Notes under the pieces: generated by a model | The model's database searches: none | What the model was told of the DNA's origin: nothing | The model's input: only the letters and a program-made list of their open reading frames with translations | Shown here: in pieces, positions 36,069 to 45,132 of the stretch | Layout of the letters: each line of letters starts with the position of its first letter | How positions within the stretch are numbered: the stretch's first letter is position 1 | Translations under genes and position numbers: made by a program | Origin: Lachnospiraceae bacterium | GTDB taxonomy: Bacteria; Bacillota; Clostridia; Lachnospirales; Lachnospiraceae | Assembly: GCA_014804755.1 (NCBI GenBank) | Contig: JAAUZE010000003.1 | Location: forward strand, 210,309 to 274,308 | Reading direction: 5' to 3' | Length of the DNA stretch: 64,000 nt

Positions 36069-36947
36069 ATGTATGAATTAGAACAGGTCGGAGCAGGGAG
36101 CTATTATGTAAACTGTCCGGCAAAGATCGGGATTTACGTTGGGGAGCAGAAGGACGCGTATCTGATCGACAGTGGAAATGATAAGGATGCCGGGCGGAAG
36201 GTGCGGCAGATTTTGGAGAGAGAAGGGTGGCAGTTAAAGGCCATCTATAATACGCATTCGAATGCCGATCATATTGGCGGAAACCGGTATTTACAGATAC
36301 AGACCGGATGTCGGATTTACGCGCCGGGGATAGAATGCGCATTTACGAGGCATCCGGTTTTAGAGCCGGCATTTCTCTATGGCGGCTATCCGTGCGGGAC
36401 GCTCAGACACAAATTTCTGATGGCGCAGGAGAGCGATGCGGAGTATCTTACCGATGCTGCTTTGCCGGAAGGAATGCAGATGTTTCCGCTGCCGGGGCAT
36501 TTTTTTGATATGGTCGGTTTCCGAACGAAGGATGATGTGGTATATCTTGCGGATTGTCTGATGAGCGAGGATTCTCTAAAAAAGTACGGAATCGGCTTTC
36601 TCTATGATGTGGCGGCATATATGGATACGCTCGATAAGGTAAAGAAAATGGAAGCGGCTCTGTTTGTGCCCGCGCATGCGCCGACAGCGGAGAAGATCGC
36701 GCCGCTGGCGGAGAAGAATATTGCTAAAGTGCAGGAGATCGCGGAAACGATCGTGATGCTTTTAACAGAACCGATGATGTTTGAGCCGCTTTTGAAACGC
36801 CTGTTTGAACGATATGGACTGACGATGAATTTTGAACAGTATGTGCTGGTGGGAAGCACGGTGCGCTCTTATCTGTCCTATCTTGCGGATGCGGGAAAGG
36901 TTCGGGCAAACTTTGATGAGAACTGCCTTTTATGGGAGAGGGTGTAG
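36069..36947 (+). CDS. MBL-fold metallo-hydrolase
   Basis: 292 residues. The metallo-beta-lactamase fold is shown by AYLIDSGNDKDAGRKV, the metal motif NTHSNADHIGG (residues about 60-70, where the second position of the usual HxHxDH is Asn), GHFFDMVGF, VYLADCLMSED and FVPAHAPT. A C-terminal helical region of about 80 residues follows, resembling a winged-helix-like extension (FEPLLKRLFERYGLTMNFEQ). The substrate cannot be told. Start behind AACAGGGGGAAC. Expected cytoplasmic hydrolase. Confidence 0.85.
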   Translation: MYELEQVGAGSYYVNCPAKIGIYVGEQKDAYLIDSGNDKDAGRKVRQILEREGWQLKAIYNTHSNADHIGGNRYLQIQTGCRIYAPGIECAFTRHPVLEPAFLYGGYPCGTLRHKFLMAQESDAEYLTDAALPEGMQMFPLPGHFFDMVGFRTKDDVVYLADCLMSEDSLKKYGIGFLYDVAAYMDTLDKVKKMEAALFVPAHAPTAEKIAPLAEKNIAKVQEIAETIVMLLTEPMMFEPLLKRLFERYGLTMNFEQYVLVGSTVRSYLSYLADAGKVRANFDENCLLWERV

Positions 36948-36985
36948 GAGGTTAGGCGGAAGAACTGAAAAATAGAACTGATAGA

Positions 36986-37021
36986 GAAGCATTTGGAACG
37001 ATCCGATCCGAATGCTTTTTT
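36986..37021 (+). terminator. Rho-independent terminator after the MBL-fold gene
   Basis: AAGCATTTGGA pairs with TCCGAATGCTT (one G-U pair) and is followed by TTTTTT. Confidence 0.85.
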
Positions 37022-37046
37022 GCTGCTCCAAAACCGCGCAAAGTCT

Positions 37047-37074
37047 TTGAAAAACGTTAGGGTTATGATACAAT
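37047..37074 (+). promoter_or_regulatory. Promoter of the membrane-GH13 fusion gene
   Basis: TTGAAA at 37047-37052 and TACAAT at 37069-37074, with a 16-bp spacer and a TGn extension of the -10 box, about 36 bp upstream of the preferred ATG at 37111. Confidence 0.65.
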
Positions 37075-37110
37075 GGGCATGTACTTTTTATGGGAGGACT
37101 TAGGGACATC

Positions 37111-39723
37111 ATGAAGAAGCTTTCGGGACGTTTGAAAAATATCATTACCGTGCTGTTTCTTGTCGTGGCGGCAGTTTTTTTGGTGCGGACGCTCAAGGGG
37201 AACTTTGAACAGATCCGGACGATGGACTTTAAGGTCAATGTGCCGGTTTTTGTCGTGTCCATGTTCATTTATTTTGCCTATTTTGTGACCTTGGCATCGT
37301 TATGGCATTACGTGACGGTCTTAAACCGATCGTCAATTCCCTATTTTGAGGCGATCACCTGCTATGCGTTTTCCGTGCTCGGCAAATACATTCCGGGCGA
37401 GGTGTTTATGCTGATCGCCCGATTTCCGGCGTATGAGCATCGTGGGGTCAAAGCGCGCAAGGTAACGGTCAATTTCTATTTGGAAAATTTGGGGACATTC
37501 CTCGGCGCGGCGTTTTTGTTTCTCATCTCCCTGTTCTTTTTTCCGAACGAGATCATGATGAAATACACGCGGCTCATTCTCATACTGGTGGTATTCTTGA
37601 TGATCGTGATCCACCCGAGAATCGTCAATGGGCTGCTGCGCTTTTTGGAGCGTTTTATCAAAGGAAAAGACTTACAGATTCCAATCTCCTATCCGCAGCT
37701 TTTGTCGGTCGTGGGGTTGTTTATCTGCAACTGGATCTTGGTCGGCGCGGGCTTTTACCTGCTCGTCTGCTCGATCTATCCGATCCCGGCGACGCAGTTT
37801 TTATTTGCGGGCGGCATTTTCGGACTTGCCGTGATCCTCGGAATGATCACGTTTTTCGCACCGTCGGGACTCGGCGTGCGTGAGGGCATTCTGACGCTGG
37901 GGCTTGGCATGATCATGCCGGAGGAATACGCGCTGATCATCGCGTTGCTTGCGAGAATCTGGGCGACGGCGGCAGAGCTTTTATTCATTTTGATCATTTA
38001 TGTGATTCATCAAATTCGAAAGAGAGGGCACAGAAAATTGAAAAAAGCATGGTGGAAAGAAGCGGTAGTCTATCAAATTTACCCGAAGAGCTTTTGTGAC
38101 AGTAACGGGGATGGCGTCGGTGATATTGAGGGAATCACAAAACGGCTGGATTATTTAAAGGAGCTTGGTGTGGATGTGATCTGGCTTTCTCCGGTGTATG
38201 AATCGCCGAACGTCGATAACGGCTATGACATCAGTAATTACAGGAAGGTTCAGGAAGAATACGGAACGATGGAGCAGTTTGATCACATGCTTGCCGAGAT
38301 TCATCGGCGGGGCATGAAGCTCGTCATGGATTTGGTCGTGAATCATACTTCCGATCAGCATGAATGGTTTGTCGAGAGCCGGAAATCCCTCGATAATCCT
38401 TACCGTGATTATTATATTTGGCGCAAAGGCAAAAAAGACGAACAGAGCGGGGAGCAGATGCCCCCGAACAACTGGATCTCGTGGTTTTCGGGATCAGCAT
38501 GGGAATACGATGAGGCGACGGACATGTACTACCTCCATTTGTTTGCTAAGGAGCAGCCGGACTTAAACTGGGAAAATCCGGCGGTACGCGACGAGGTGTT
38601 TGACATGATGACGAGCTGGTTTGAAAAGGGCGTGGACGGATTCCGCATGGACGTGATCAGCCTCATCAGCAAAGTACCCGCCATGCCGGACGGCAAAAAC
38701 GGGGATTTTGTTCCCTATGTCGCAAACGGTCCGAAGGTGCATACCTATCTGCGGGAGATGCGCAGGCAGGTACTTTCCAAATACGATTCGTTCAGTGTGG
38801 GCGAGACGTCCTGTGTGACGATCGAGGAGGCAAAAAAATATGCCAACGAGGACGAGAGCGAGCTCAACATGGTGTTCCAGTTTGAGCATACGGGCTTGGA
38901 TGATGGGGAGCACGGGAAGTGGTCGGATCGCCGGATCTCGTTAATGGACTTAAAGCGTGTCATGACAAAGTGGCAGGTGGAGCTGTACGGAAAAGCCTGG
39001 AATTCTCTTTTTTGGGATAATCATGACCAGCCGCGCATTGTGTCAAGGCTGGGCGACGAGGGCGCCTATCGTGAGAAGTCCGCGAAGATGCTGGCGACCT
39101 GTCTGCATATGATGCAGGGCACGCCGTATATTTATCAGGGCGAAGAGCTTGGCATGACCTGCATGAATTTTACAGATTTATCCGAGCTGCGCGATGTGGA
39201 GAGCCTGAATGCTTACCATGATCTGGTGGATGGCGGGGTATTCACCCATGAGCAGATGCTTTCCTATATCAGCCGCAGGGGAAGGGATTCCGCGCGCACG
39301 CCGATGCAGTGGGATAATACCCCCAATGCGGGCTTTACGACGGGAACGCCGTGGTTACAGGTCAATCCGAATTATGCAGAAATCAACGCAGCCGAGCAGA
39401 TGGGCAGAGAGGATTCGGTCTACCGCTATTACCAGAAGCTGATCCGCCTGAGAAAAGAGCATGAGATCATTGTGTACGGACGCTATGACCTGATTCCCGA
39501 CGGCGGCGAGGAGGTTTACGCTTACACGCGCTCCTATGGAACAGAAAAGCTGCTCGTCTTGTGCAATTTCACAAAAAAAGAACAGAAATTTTCCCTTCCG
39601 CGTGAGCTGGACGGCAAACAAAACGAGCTTTTGATCGGAAATGATGCGGATGCGCCGCAGCAGATCGGAACGGAATATACGCTGCGCCCTTACGAAGCGG
39701 TTGTATATTGGTATCATCCATAA
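37111..39723 (+). CDS. LPG-synthase-type membrane domain fused in frame to GH13 alpha-glucosidase
   Basis: One open frame of 870 residues from ATG 37111 (an ATG at 37090 is also in frame). Residues 1 to about 305 are an LPG_synthase_TM/UPF0104-type protein with about eight helices and the signature FFAPSGLGVREG. A basic stretch (HQIRKRGHRKLKK) follows, which by the positive-inside rule places the C-terminus in the cytoplasm. From about residue 310 begins a full GH13 enzyme: WWKEAVVYQIYPKSF, DLVVNHTSDQHEWF, GFRMDVISLIS (nucleophile Asp), FSVGETSCVT (acid/base Glu) and WDNHDQPR. Val after the nucleophile points to oligo-1,6-glucosidase specificity. An in-frame TTG at 38038 with GAGAGGG upstream could also start the GH13 part alone. 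Confidence 0.85.
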   Translation: MKKLSGRLKNIITVLFLVVAAVFLVRTLKGNFEQIRTMDFKVNVPVFVVSMFIYFAYFVTLASLWHYVTVLNRSSIPYFEAITCYAFSVLGKYIPGEVFMLIARFPAYEHRGVKARKVTVNFYLENLGTFLGAAFLFLISLFFFPNEIMMKYTRLILILVVFLMIVIHPRIVNGLLRFLERFIKGKDLQIPISYPQLLSVVGLFICNWILVGAGFYLLVCSIYPIPATQFLFAGGIFGLAVILGMITFFAPSGLGVREGILTLGLGMIMPEEYALIIALLARIWATAAELLFILIIYVIHQIRKRGHRKLKKAWWKEAVVYQIYPKSFCDSNGDGVGDIEGITKRLDYLKELGVDVIWLSPVYESPNVDNGYDISNYRKVQEEYGTMEQFDHMLAEIHRRGMKLVMDLVVNHTSDQHEWFVESRKSLDNPYRDYYIWRKGKKDEQSGEQMPPNNWISWFSGSAWEYDEATDMYYLHLFAKEQPDLNWENPAVRDEVFDMMTSWFEKGVDGFRMDVISLISKVPAMPDGKNGDFVPYVANGPKVHTYLREMRRQVLSKYDSFSVGETSCVTIEEAKKYANEDESELNMVFQFEHTGLDDGEHGKWSDRRISLMDLKRVMTKWQVELYGKAWNSLFWDNHDQPRIVSRLGDEGAYREKSAKMLATCLHMMQGTPYIYQGEELGMTCMNFTDLSELRDVESLNAYHDLVDGGVFTHEQMLSYISRRGRDSARTPMQWDNTPNAGFTTGTPWLQVNPNYAEINAAEQMGREDSVYRYYQKLIRLRKEHEIIVYGRYDLIPDGGEEVYAYTRSYGTEKLLVLCNFTKKEQKFSLPRELDGKQNELLIGNDADAPQQIGTEYTLRPYEAVVYWYHP

Positions 39724-39742
39724 AAGGCAACTCATATAAAGA

Positions 39743-39949
39743 GCGGGCAATTGTGAAACGCCGTTTATAACATTTATGATTGTACAAAATATACAGATCC
39801 ATAAGCGGGTACTGTGAGACCGTCGGTACTTACATGCGGTATTTTCGCATGTTATGTACCGCTGCGGTCGAACTGTAGCGAGAGCGTGCCCGCATTGGAT
39901 TGTATATTTTGTACATTGAATATTACTAACGGCGTTTCGCAATTGCCGC
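39743..39949. repeat. 207-bp imperfect palindromic element
   Basis: The 248-bp gap between the fusion gene and addB is mostly one large inverted repeat. Outer arms are 39743-39765 and 39928-39949 (core AAACGCCGTT / AACGGCGTTT). Second-level arms are 39781-39800 and 39897-39915 (TGTACAAAATATACA pairs with TGTATATTTTGTACA). The centre holds nested pairs, including GACCG/CGGTC, GGTAC/GTACC and CATGCG/CGCATG around a GTATTTT loop. It could be a MITE-like mobile repeat, a structured RNA or an elaborate terminator. No coding frame fits it. Confidence 0.75.
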
Positions 39950-39971
39950 AATTCCATTTAGAGGGTAACCT

Positions 39972-42900
39972 ATGGGCTTAAAATTTTATTTCGGCGGTTC
40001 GGGCGCGGGAAAGAGCATGCGTGTCTATCAGGATATGATCGCGTGGTCGCTGCGTGAGCCGGAACGCAGATTTTTCATTATCGTACCGGATCAGTTTACG
40101 ATGCAGACGCAGAAAGACCTTGTTCTGCTGCATCCCGACCGGGGAATCATGAATATTGACGTCCTAAGCTTTGGGCGGCTGACCCACCGCATTTTGGAGG
40201 AGGTCGGCGGAGAGGATATCCCGGTCTTGGACGATACGGGCAAAAATCTCATTTTACGTAAGGTGGCTGCGGCGGAAAAAGACAAACTAAAGGTGCTGGG
40301 CGGCAGCTTAAACCGGACCGGCTACATTCATGAGGTCAAATCCGTAATCTCCGAGTTCATGCAGTACGGAATCCGCCCCGAACAGGTCGGGGAGATGGCG
40401 CAGGCGGCAAAGAGCAGGGGGCTGCTCTCAGCCAAGCTTGACGATATGCGTATCCTGTATGAGGCATTTCTTTCCTATATTCATGAGCGGTTTATCACGA
40501 CGGAGGAATCCCTTGATTTATTGTGCAGGGCGCTTCCGCGTTCGGCGCTCATAAAGGAAAGTGTGATCGTATTTGACGGCTTTACCGGATTTACCCCCGT
40601 TCAGAACCGCGTGCTGCAGGAATTGATGACATTATGTAAACAAGTATGTGTCACGGTTCTGATCGATGAAGCAGAAGATCCATTTCGAATTGGGGCGGAA
40701 CAGAAGCTGTTCTATCTCAGTCAAAAAACAACAGTGTCATTATGTAAACTTCAAGAGCAGGCGGGAATCGCGCGCGAGGAGGATGTATTCCTGAAGGGGG
40801 TACCTGTCGTCCGCCACCGGGACAATCCGTTTTTTTCCTATTTGGAGCAGAATCTGTTTCGATACGGGAGGGGAACATACGAAGGAGAATCGGAGTCCTG
40901 TCAGATTTATAAGCTTGATGACCCGCAGCGGGAAGTATCGTTTGTCTGCCGCAGGATCAAGGAGCTTGTGCGGACAGAGGGCTTTGCGTACCGGGATATT
41001 GCGGTGGTGACGGGAAATTTAAGCGAGTATGCCGATCTGCTTGCCGCGGAGCTTTCCGGTCATGGGATTCCTTTTTTTATCGATCAGACAAACGGCATCG
41101 TTTTAAACCCGTTCGTGGAGGGCATCCGCAGCGCGCTGCAGGTTGTGCTCAAAAATTTTTCTTATGAGACGGTGTTTCATTACCTGCGCAGCGGCATGAC
41201 GACCCTTTCGATGGAGGACGTTGATCTGCTGGAAAATTATGTGCGCGCGACGGGCATCCGCGGAAAAAAGAACTATGCCGAATTATTTACGCGGCATACG
41301 AAGGAGACGGGTGGAGACGGCGAAATGCTTGCGTATCTCAATGTGATCCGCGTGAAGGTGTATGAATCGCTTTCCGTTCTGCTTACGCCGGTACAGACGA
41401 TGGGGGAGCGCGTGCGCCAGCTTTACCATTTTATCACACAGGCAGAAATTGAGGAAAAGCTTGCCGTGTATGAGCAGCGTTTTAACGAAGAAGGAAGGCC
41501 GGAAAAGGCAAAGGAGTACGCGCAGATTTATCGTCTTGTGATGGAGCTGTTAGAGCAGATGAACGGGCTTCTCGGCGATGAGAAGATCGGCGCGCAGGAG
41601 TTTTATGAGATTTTGGACGCCGGACTTTCCGAGATTCAGGTCGGCGCGATCCCACAGAATGTGGACCGCGTGGTCTGCGGCGATATGGAGCGGACGCGTT
41701 TTCAGGAGATGAAGGCGTTATTTTTTATCGGCGTGAACGACGGTATCATTCCCAAAACGGGAGCAGGCGGCGGTCTGATCTCTGATATGGACAGGGAGTT
41801 TTTGAGCGCCGCGGACTGGGAGCTGTCCCCGACGCCGCGGCAGAAAATGTATATCCAGCGTTTGTATCTTTATATGAACCTGACAAAGCCGACGTCGTAT
41901 TTGTGTTTGACCTATGCGGCGATGGGGAGCGACGGGAAATCGCGCCGCCCGTCCTATTTTATCGACGTCTTAAGAAACATGTTTCCCGCGCTTGCCATAT
42001 CGGCAGTGGAACCGAAAGAGGAGGCGTATCTGGCGGAATCGGCAGCGGACGCACTGCGCGCATTTACGCCGATGCTGCGCGATTATGCGGCGGGACTTTA
42101 CGCGAAAGATCAGAATGCGGAGCGCTATGTGAAGGGGATGTACCGCATGCTGTCGAAAGGCGGGGAGATCGGGGAGCGGACGAAACGCCTGCTTTCTCAG
42201 GCGTTTTATTCCTACCGTGAGGCCAAGCTGCCGCGGGCGGCGGCGCAGGCACTTTACGGCGCGATGCTTGCGAACTCGGTCAGCCGCATGGAACGCTTTG
42301 CCGAGTGCGAATATCATCATTTTTTGGAATACGGTCTGCGCCTGTCAGAGCGCGAGGAATACGGCGTGACCGCGCAGGATATCGGTACGCTCTATCATGA
42401 GATATTGAGCCGGTTTTCGGAAGGGCTTGGAAAGCGGCAGTTGAATTGGTTTACTTTTACAAAAGAGGAAGGGCGGGAACTGCTGCATGAGGTCGTGGAC
42501 GCCTACGCCGCACAGTTTTCCGGCAGTATTCTCTACAGCAGTGCGCGCTATGAATATCTGTTACATACGCTGCGCGCCGTCATGGAGCGGAGCATTGACA
42601 CCTTACAGTATCAGATCAAAAAAGGGGTGTTTCAGCCGAGGGGCTTTGAGCTTGCTTTTCAGGAGATGGAGGATCTGGACAGCGTGAGCGTGGCGCTCTC
42701 CGACACGGAAAAAATGCGTCTTTCCGGCAGGATTGACCGTTTGGACGCCTACGAGGATGACCGGAATGTGTATGTCAAGGTGATCGATTATAAATCGGGC
42801 AAAAAGGATTTTGATCTGGTGACGGTCTATTACGGCTTTACCCTGCAGCTTGTACTCTATCTCAATGTGGCAATGGAAAAGGAGCGGCAGGAGCATCCGG

Positions 42901-43394
42901 ACAAGCGGGTTGTGCCTGCCGGAATGCTGTATTATCATATGGATAATCCGTTTACGGAGCAGGACGGAACGCGCTCGGAGGAGGAGATCGATGCGGAGTT
43001 AAAAAAGGAACTGCGCATGCGGGGGATCGTCAATGCGGACGAGGAAATCATCGGGATGATGGATACGGCGATCGCATCGGGCGGGCGCTCGGACGTCATT
43101 CCCGCGCAGATCAAAGCGGATGGTTCGGTTGCGTTATCGTCCCACGCCTATCCGACAGATGTGCTGGAAACAATATCGAATTATGTAAACCAAAAGATCA
43201 GGGAGCTGTCTAAGAAGATCCTTGCGGGCAGTATTGCGCGCAATCCGTATGAGTACAAGGAGCAGAGCGCCTGCACCTACTGTCAGTACAAGGAGGTCTG
43301 CGGCTTTGACGAGCGTCTGCCGGGCTGTGAGAAGCGCAATTTGGGGAACCCGGATGAGGAGTGGCTGCTGGAGCGTATGAAAGAGGAAGCATGA
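39972..43394 (+). CDS. addB: ATP-dependent helicase/nuclease subunit B
   Basis: 1140 residues, close to Bacillus AddB. Walker A FGGSGAGKSMR at the N-terminus, an inactive-helicase-like middle and a C-terminal RecB-type nuclease domain with KVIDYKSGKKDFDL (about 937-950). The four-cysteine iron-sulphur staple is complete: one Cys in FAECEYHHF (about 779) and three in CTYCQYKEVC (about 1099-1108). With AddA it resects double-strand breaks to load RecA at Chi. addA normally follows directly, but the next genes here are a small membrane protein and an MFS transporter. Confidence 0.95.
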   Translation: MGLKFYFGGSGAGKSMRVYQDMIAWSLREPERRFFIIVPDQFTMQTQKDLVLLHPDRGIMNIDVLSFGRLTHRILEEVGGEDIPVLDDTGKNLILRKVAAAEKDKLKVLGGSLNRTGYIHEVKSVISEFMQYGIRPEQVGEMAQAAKSRGLLSAKLDDMRILYEAFLSYIHERFITTEESLDLLCRALPRSALIKESVIVFDGFTGFTPVQNRVLQELMTLCKQVCVTVLIDEAEDPFRIGAEQKLFYLSQKTTVSLCKLQEQAGIAREEDVFLKGVPVVRHRDNPFFSYLEQNLFRYGRGTYEGESESCQIYKLDDPQREVSFVCRRIKELVRTEGFAYRDIAVVTGNLSEYADLLAAELSGHGIPFFIDQTNGIVLNPFVEGIRSALQVVLKNFSYETVFHYLRSGMTTLSMEDVDLLENYVRATGIRGKKNYAELFTRHTKETGGDGEMLAYLNVIRVKVYESLSVLLTPVQTMGERVRQLYHFITQAEIEEKLAVYEQRFNEEGRPEKAKEYAQIYRLVMELLEQMNGLLGDEKIGAQEFYEILDAGLSEIQVGAIPQNVDRVVCGDMERTRFQEMKALFFIGVNDGIIPKTGAGGGLISDMDREFLSAADWELSPTPRQKMYIQRLYLYMNLTKPTSYLCLTYAAMGSDGKSRRPSYFIDVLRNMFPALAISAVEPKEEAYLAESAADALRAFTPMLRDYAAGLYAKDQNAERYVKGMYRMLSKGGEIGERTKRLLSQAFYSYREAKLPRAAAQALYGAMLANSVSRMERFAECEYHHFLEYGLRLSEREEYGVTAQDIGTLYHEILSRFSEGLGKRQLNWFTFTKEEGRELLHEVVDAYAAQFSGSILYSSARYEYLLHTLRAVMERSIDTLQYQIKKGVFQPRGFELAFQEMEDLDSVSVALSDTEKMRLSGRIDRLDAYEDDRNVYVKVIDYKSGKKDFDLVTVYYGFTLQLVLYLNVAMEKERQEHPDKRVVPAGMLYYHMDNPFTEQDGTRSEEEIDAELKKELRMRGIVNADEEIIGMMDTAIASGGRSDVIPAQIKADGSVALSSHAYPTDVLETISNYVNQKIRELSKKILAGSIARNPYEYKEQSACTYCQYKEVCGFDERLPGCEKRNLGNPDEEWLLERMKEEA

Positions 43395-43452
43395 ATAGGA
43401 AATGGCAAGCGTTGGGATATCGTCACATATTTATCGTTAGAAGGAGATACCA

Positions 43453-43848
43453 ATGAGCAGGTTTGAAAAAATAACCATTACGATCGTTCTGATTGCGATT
43501 GTTCTTTGGATAACTGCAGTAAGAGTGATAAATAGATATTCTTTAGCAGTGTTAGGAGCAGCGATTGGATTGTCCATCATCAGTGTCTGTATGGGCGGGG
43601 TATGTCTGGCGAAAAGATTTATGAAACATACATCACCATACAAAGTGTTTGGAATGATTGATATGGTGTTGGAGGTCTTTATTGTTGGCTATGCGATATA
43701 TGACTTGATGACGGATACCGGGATGCTTGCCGGAATATTAGGGTTTCTGTTGCTTTACTGTGTGGCGCCGATTCCGGTAATTTTGTTGATCGTAGATGTA
43801 TGCCTGTATTTTGCAAAGGCAAGAAAGAATAGAAGACATCAATCATGA
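43453..43848 (+). CDS. Small membrane protein, four predicted helices
   Basis: 131 residues with four hydrophobic segments (ITIVLIAIVLWITAV; LAVLGAAIGLSIISVCMGGV; VFGMIDMVLEVFIVGYAIY; LAGILGFLLLYCVAPIPVILL) and a basic C-terminus KARKNRRHQS. The ribosome binding site is strong (AAGGAGATA). I do not recognise a family and no catalytic motif is visible. It lies between addB and an MFS gene, without clear operon coupling. Confidence 0.75.
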   Translation: MSRFEKITITIVLIAIVLWITAVRVINRYSLAVLGAAIGLSIISVCMGGVCLAKRFMKHTSPYKVFGMIDMVLEVFIVGYAIYDLMTDTGMLAGILGFLLLYCVAPIPVILLIVDVCLYFAKARKNRRHQS

Positions 43849-43892
43849 AATGAAGAATCGTTAAATTGATTTTTTTATGGAGGAAATACAGC

Positions 43893-45089
43893 ATGTATTC
43901 TTTATTGCTTGTGATCATTTATCTGGCGTTTATCAGTTTGGGACTGCCGGATTCCCTGCTCGGATCCGCGTGGCCTGTCATGAACGGAGAGCTTGATGTG
44001 CCGATGTCGTATGCCGGTATCATCAGCATGATCATTTCTGCGGGGACGGTCATATCGGGCTTATCCTCCGATCGTCTGACAAGAAAGTTCGGGGCGGGAT
44101 GGGTGACGGCGGTCAGTGTTCTTTTGACGGCAGTCGCATTGTTTGGTTTTTCCGTGTCGGACTCTTTTTGGATGCTATGCGCGCTGGCAGTCCCTTATGG
44201 ACTTGGCGCAGGGGCGATCGATGCGGCGCTCAACAATTATGTGGCGCTGCACTACGCATCCAGACATATGAGCTGGCTGCACTGTTTTTGGGGAATCGGT
44301 ACGATGGTAAGTCCTTATATCATGGGCGCCTGCTTAACGCGCGGTCTGGGGTGGCACAGCGGCTACCGGATCGTATCGTTCTTACAGATCGGATTGACGA
44401 TCCTTCTTTTCTGTAGCCTGCCGCTCTGGAAAAAAAGACAATCGCAGGAAAAAGGAAACGGCAAAGAGGCGGGAGATTCCGGCAGGGCGCTGCGGCTTCG
44501 GGATGCGGTGCAGATTTCGGGAGTGAAGCTGGTGCTCATTGTCTTTTTTGCCTATTGTGCGATGGAGTCAACGACCGGATTGTGGGCAAGCAGTTATCTG
44601 GTGACATGGCGGCATGTCGGCGCGGAGACGGCGGCGCGCTTTGCCTCTCTTTTTTACATCGGGATCACGTTCGGCCGGTTTGTGAGCGGATTTGTCTCGG
44701 AGCGGCTTGGTGACAGGAGGCTCATCCGTCTGGGCGGGGTGGTCGTGCTTTTCGGAATTGCGATGGTGGCGCTTCCGATGGCATCGTGTGTGCCTGCACT
44801 GGCGGGGCTTGTCATCATTGGACTTGGCTGCGCGCCTGTGTATCCGTCGATCATTCACGCGACGCCCGCGAATTTCGGAAAGGAAAATTCGCAGGCGATC
44901 ATCGGCATTCAGATGGCGAGCGCCTATGTCGGCACGACGTTTATGCCGCCGGTGTTCGGTCTGATCGCACAGCATATAAGCATTGCCCTGTATCCGGCGT
45001 TCCTGCTCGTGTTCGTCATTCTGATGCTGGTGATGTCGGAACGCATGAACCGCAGGCTGGACAAAATGGCTGCAAAGAAGACAAACTGA
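43893..45089 (+). CDS. MFS transporter
   Basis: The ATG at 43893 behind GGAGGA (43879-43884) gives 398 residues with about twelve membrane helices. The loop between helices 2 and 3 carries GLSSDRLTRKFGAG, the major-facilitator motif A pattern, echoed after helix 8 as GFVSERLGDRRLIRLGG. A hydrophilic Lys/Gln/Gly loop near the middle (KKRQSQEKGNGKEAGDSGRA) separates the two halves. It resembles sugar or drug MFS proteins (FucP/YfkF-like), but the substrate is unknown. Confidence 0.9.
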   Translation: MYSLLLVIIYLAFISLGLPDSLLGSAWPVMNGELDVPMSYAGIISMIISAGTVISGLSSDRLTRKFGAGWVTAVSVLLTAVALFGFSVSDSFWMLCALAVPYGLGAGAIDAALNNYVALHYASRHMSWLHCFWGIGTMVSPYIMGACLTRGLGWHSGYRIVSFLQIGLTILLFCSLPLWKKRQSQEKGNGKEAGDSGRALRLRDAVQISGVKLVLIVFFAYCAMESTTGLWASSYLVTWRHVGAETAARFASLFYIGITFGRFVSGFVSERLGDRRLIRLGGVVVLFGIAMVALPMASCVPALAGLVIIGLGCAPVYPSIIHATPANFGKENSQAIIGIQMASAYVGTTFMPPVFGLIAQHISIALYPAFLLVFVILMLVMSERMNRRLDKMAAKKTN

Positions 45090-45132
45090 ATATTATTTTA
45101 TTGGAAGAATGGATCAGGGAGGAAAATAATCT

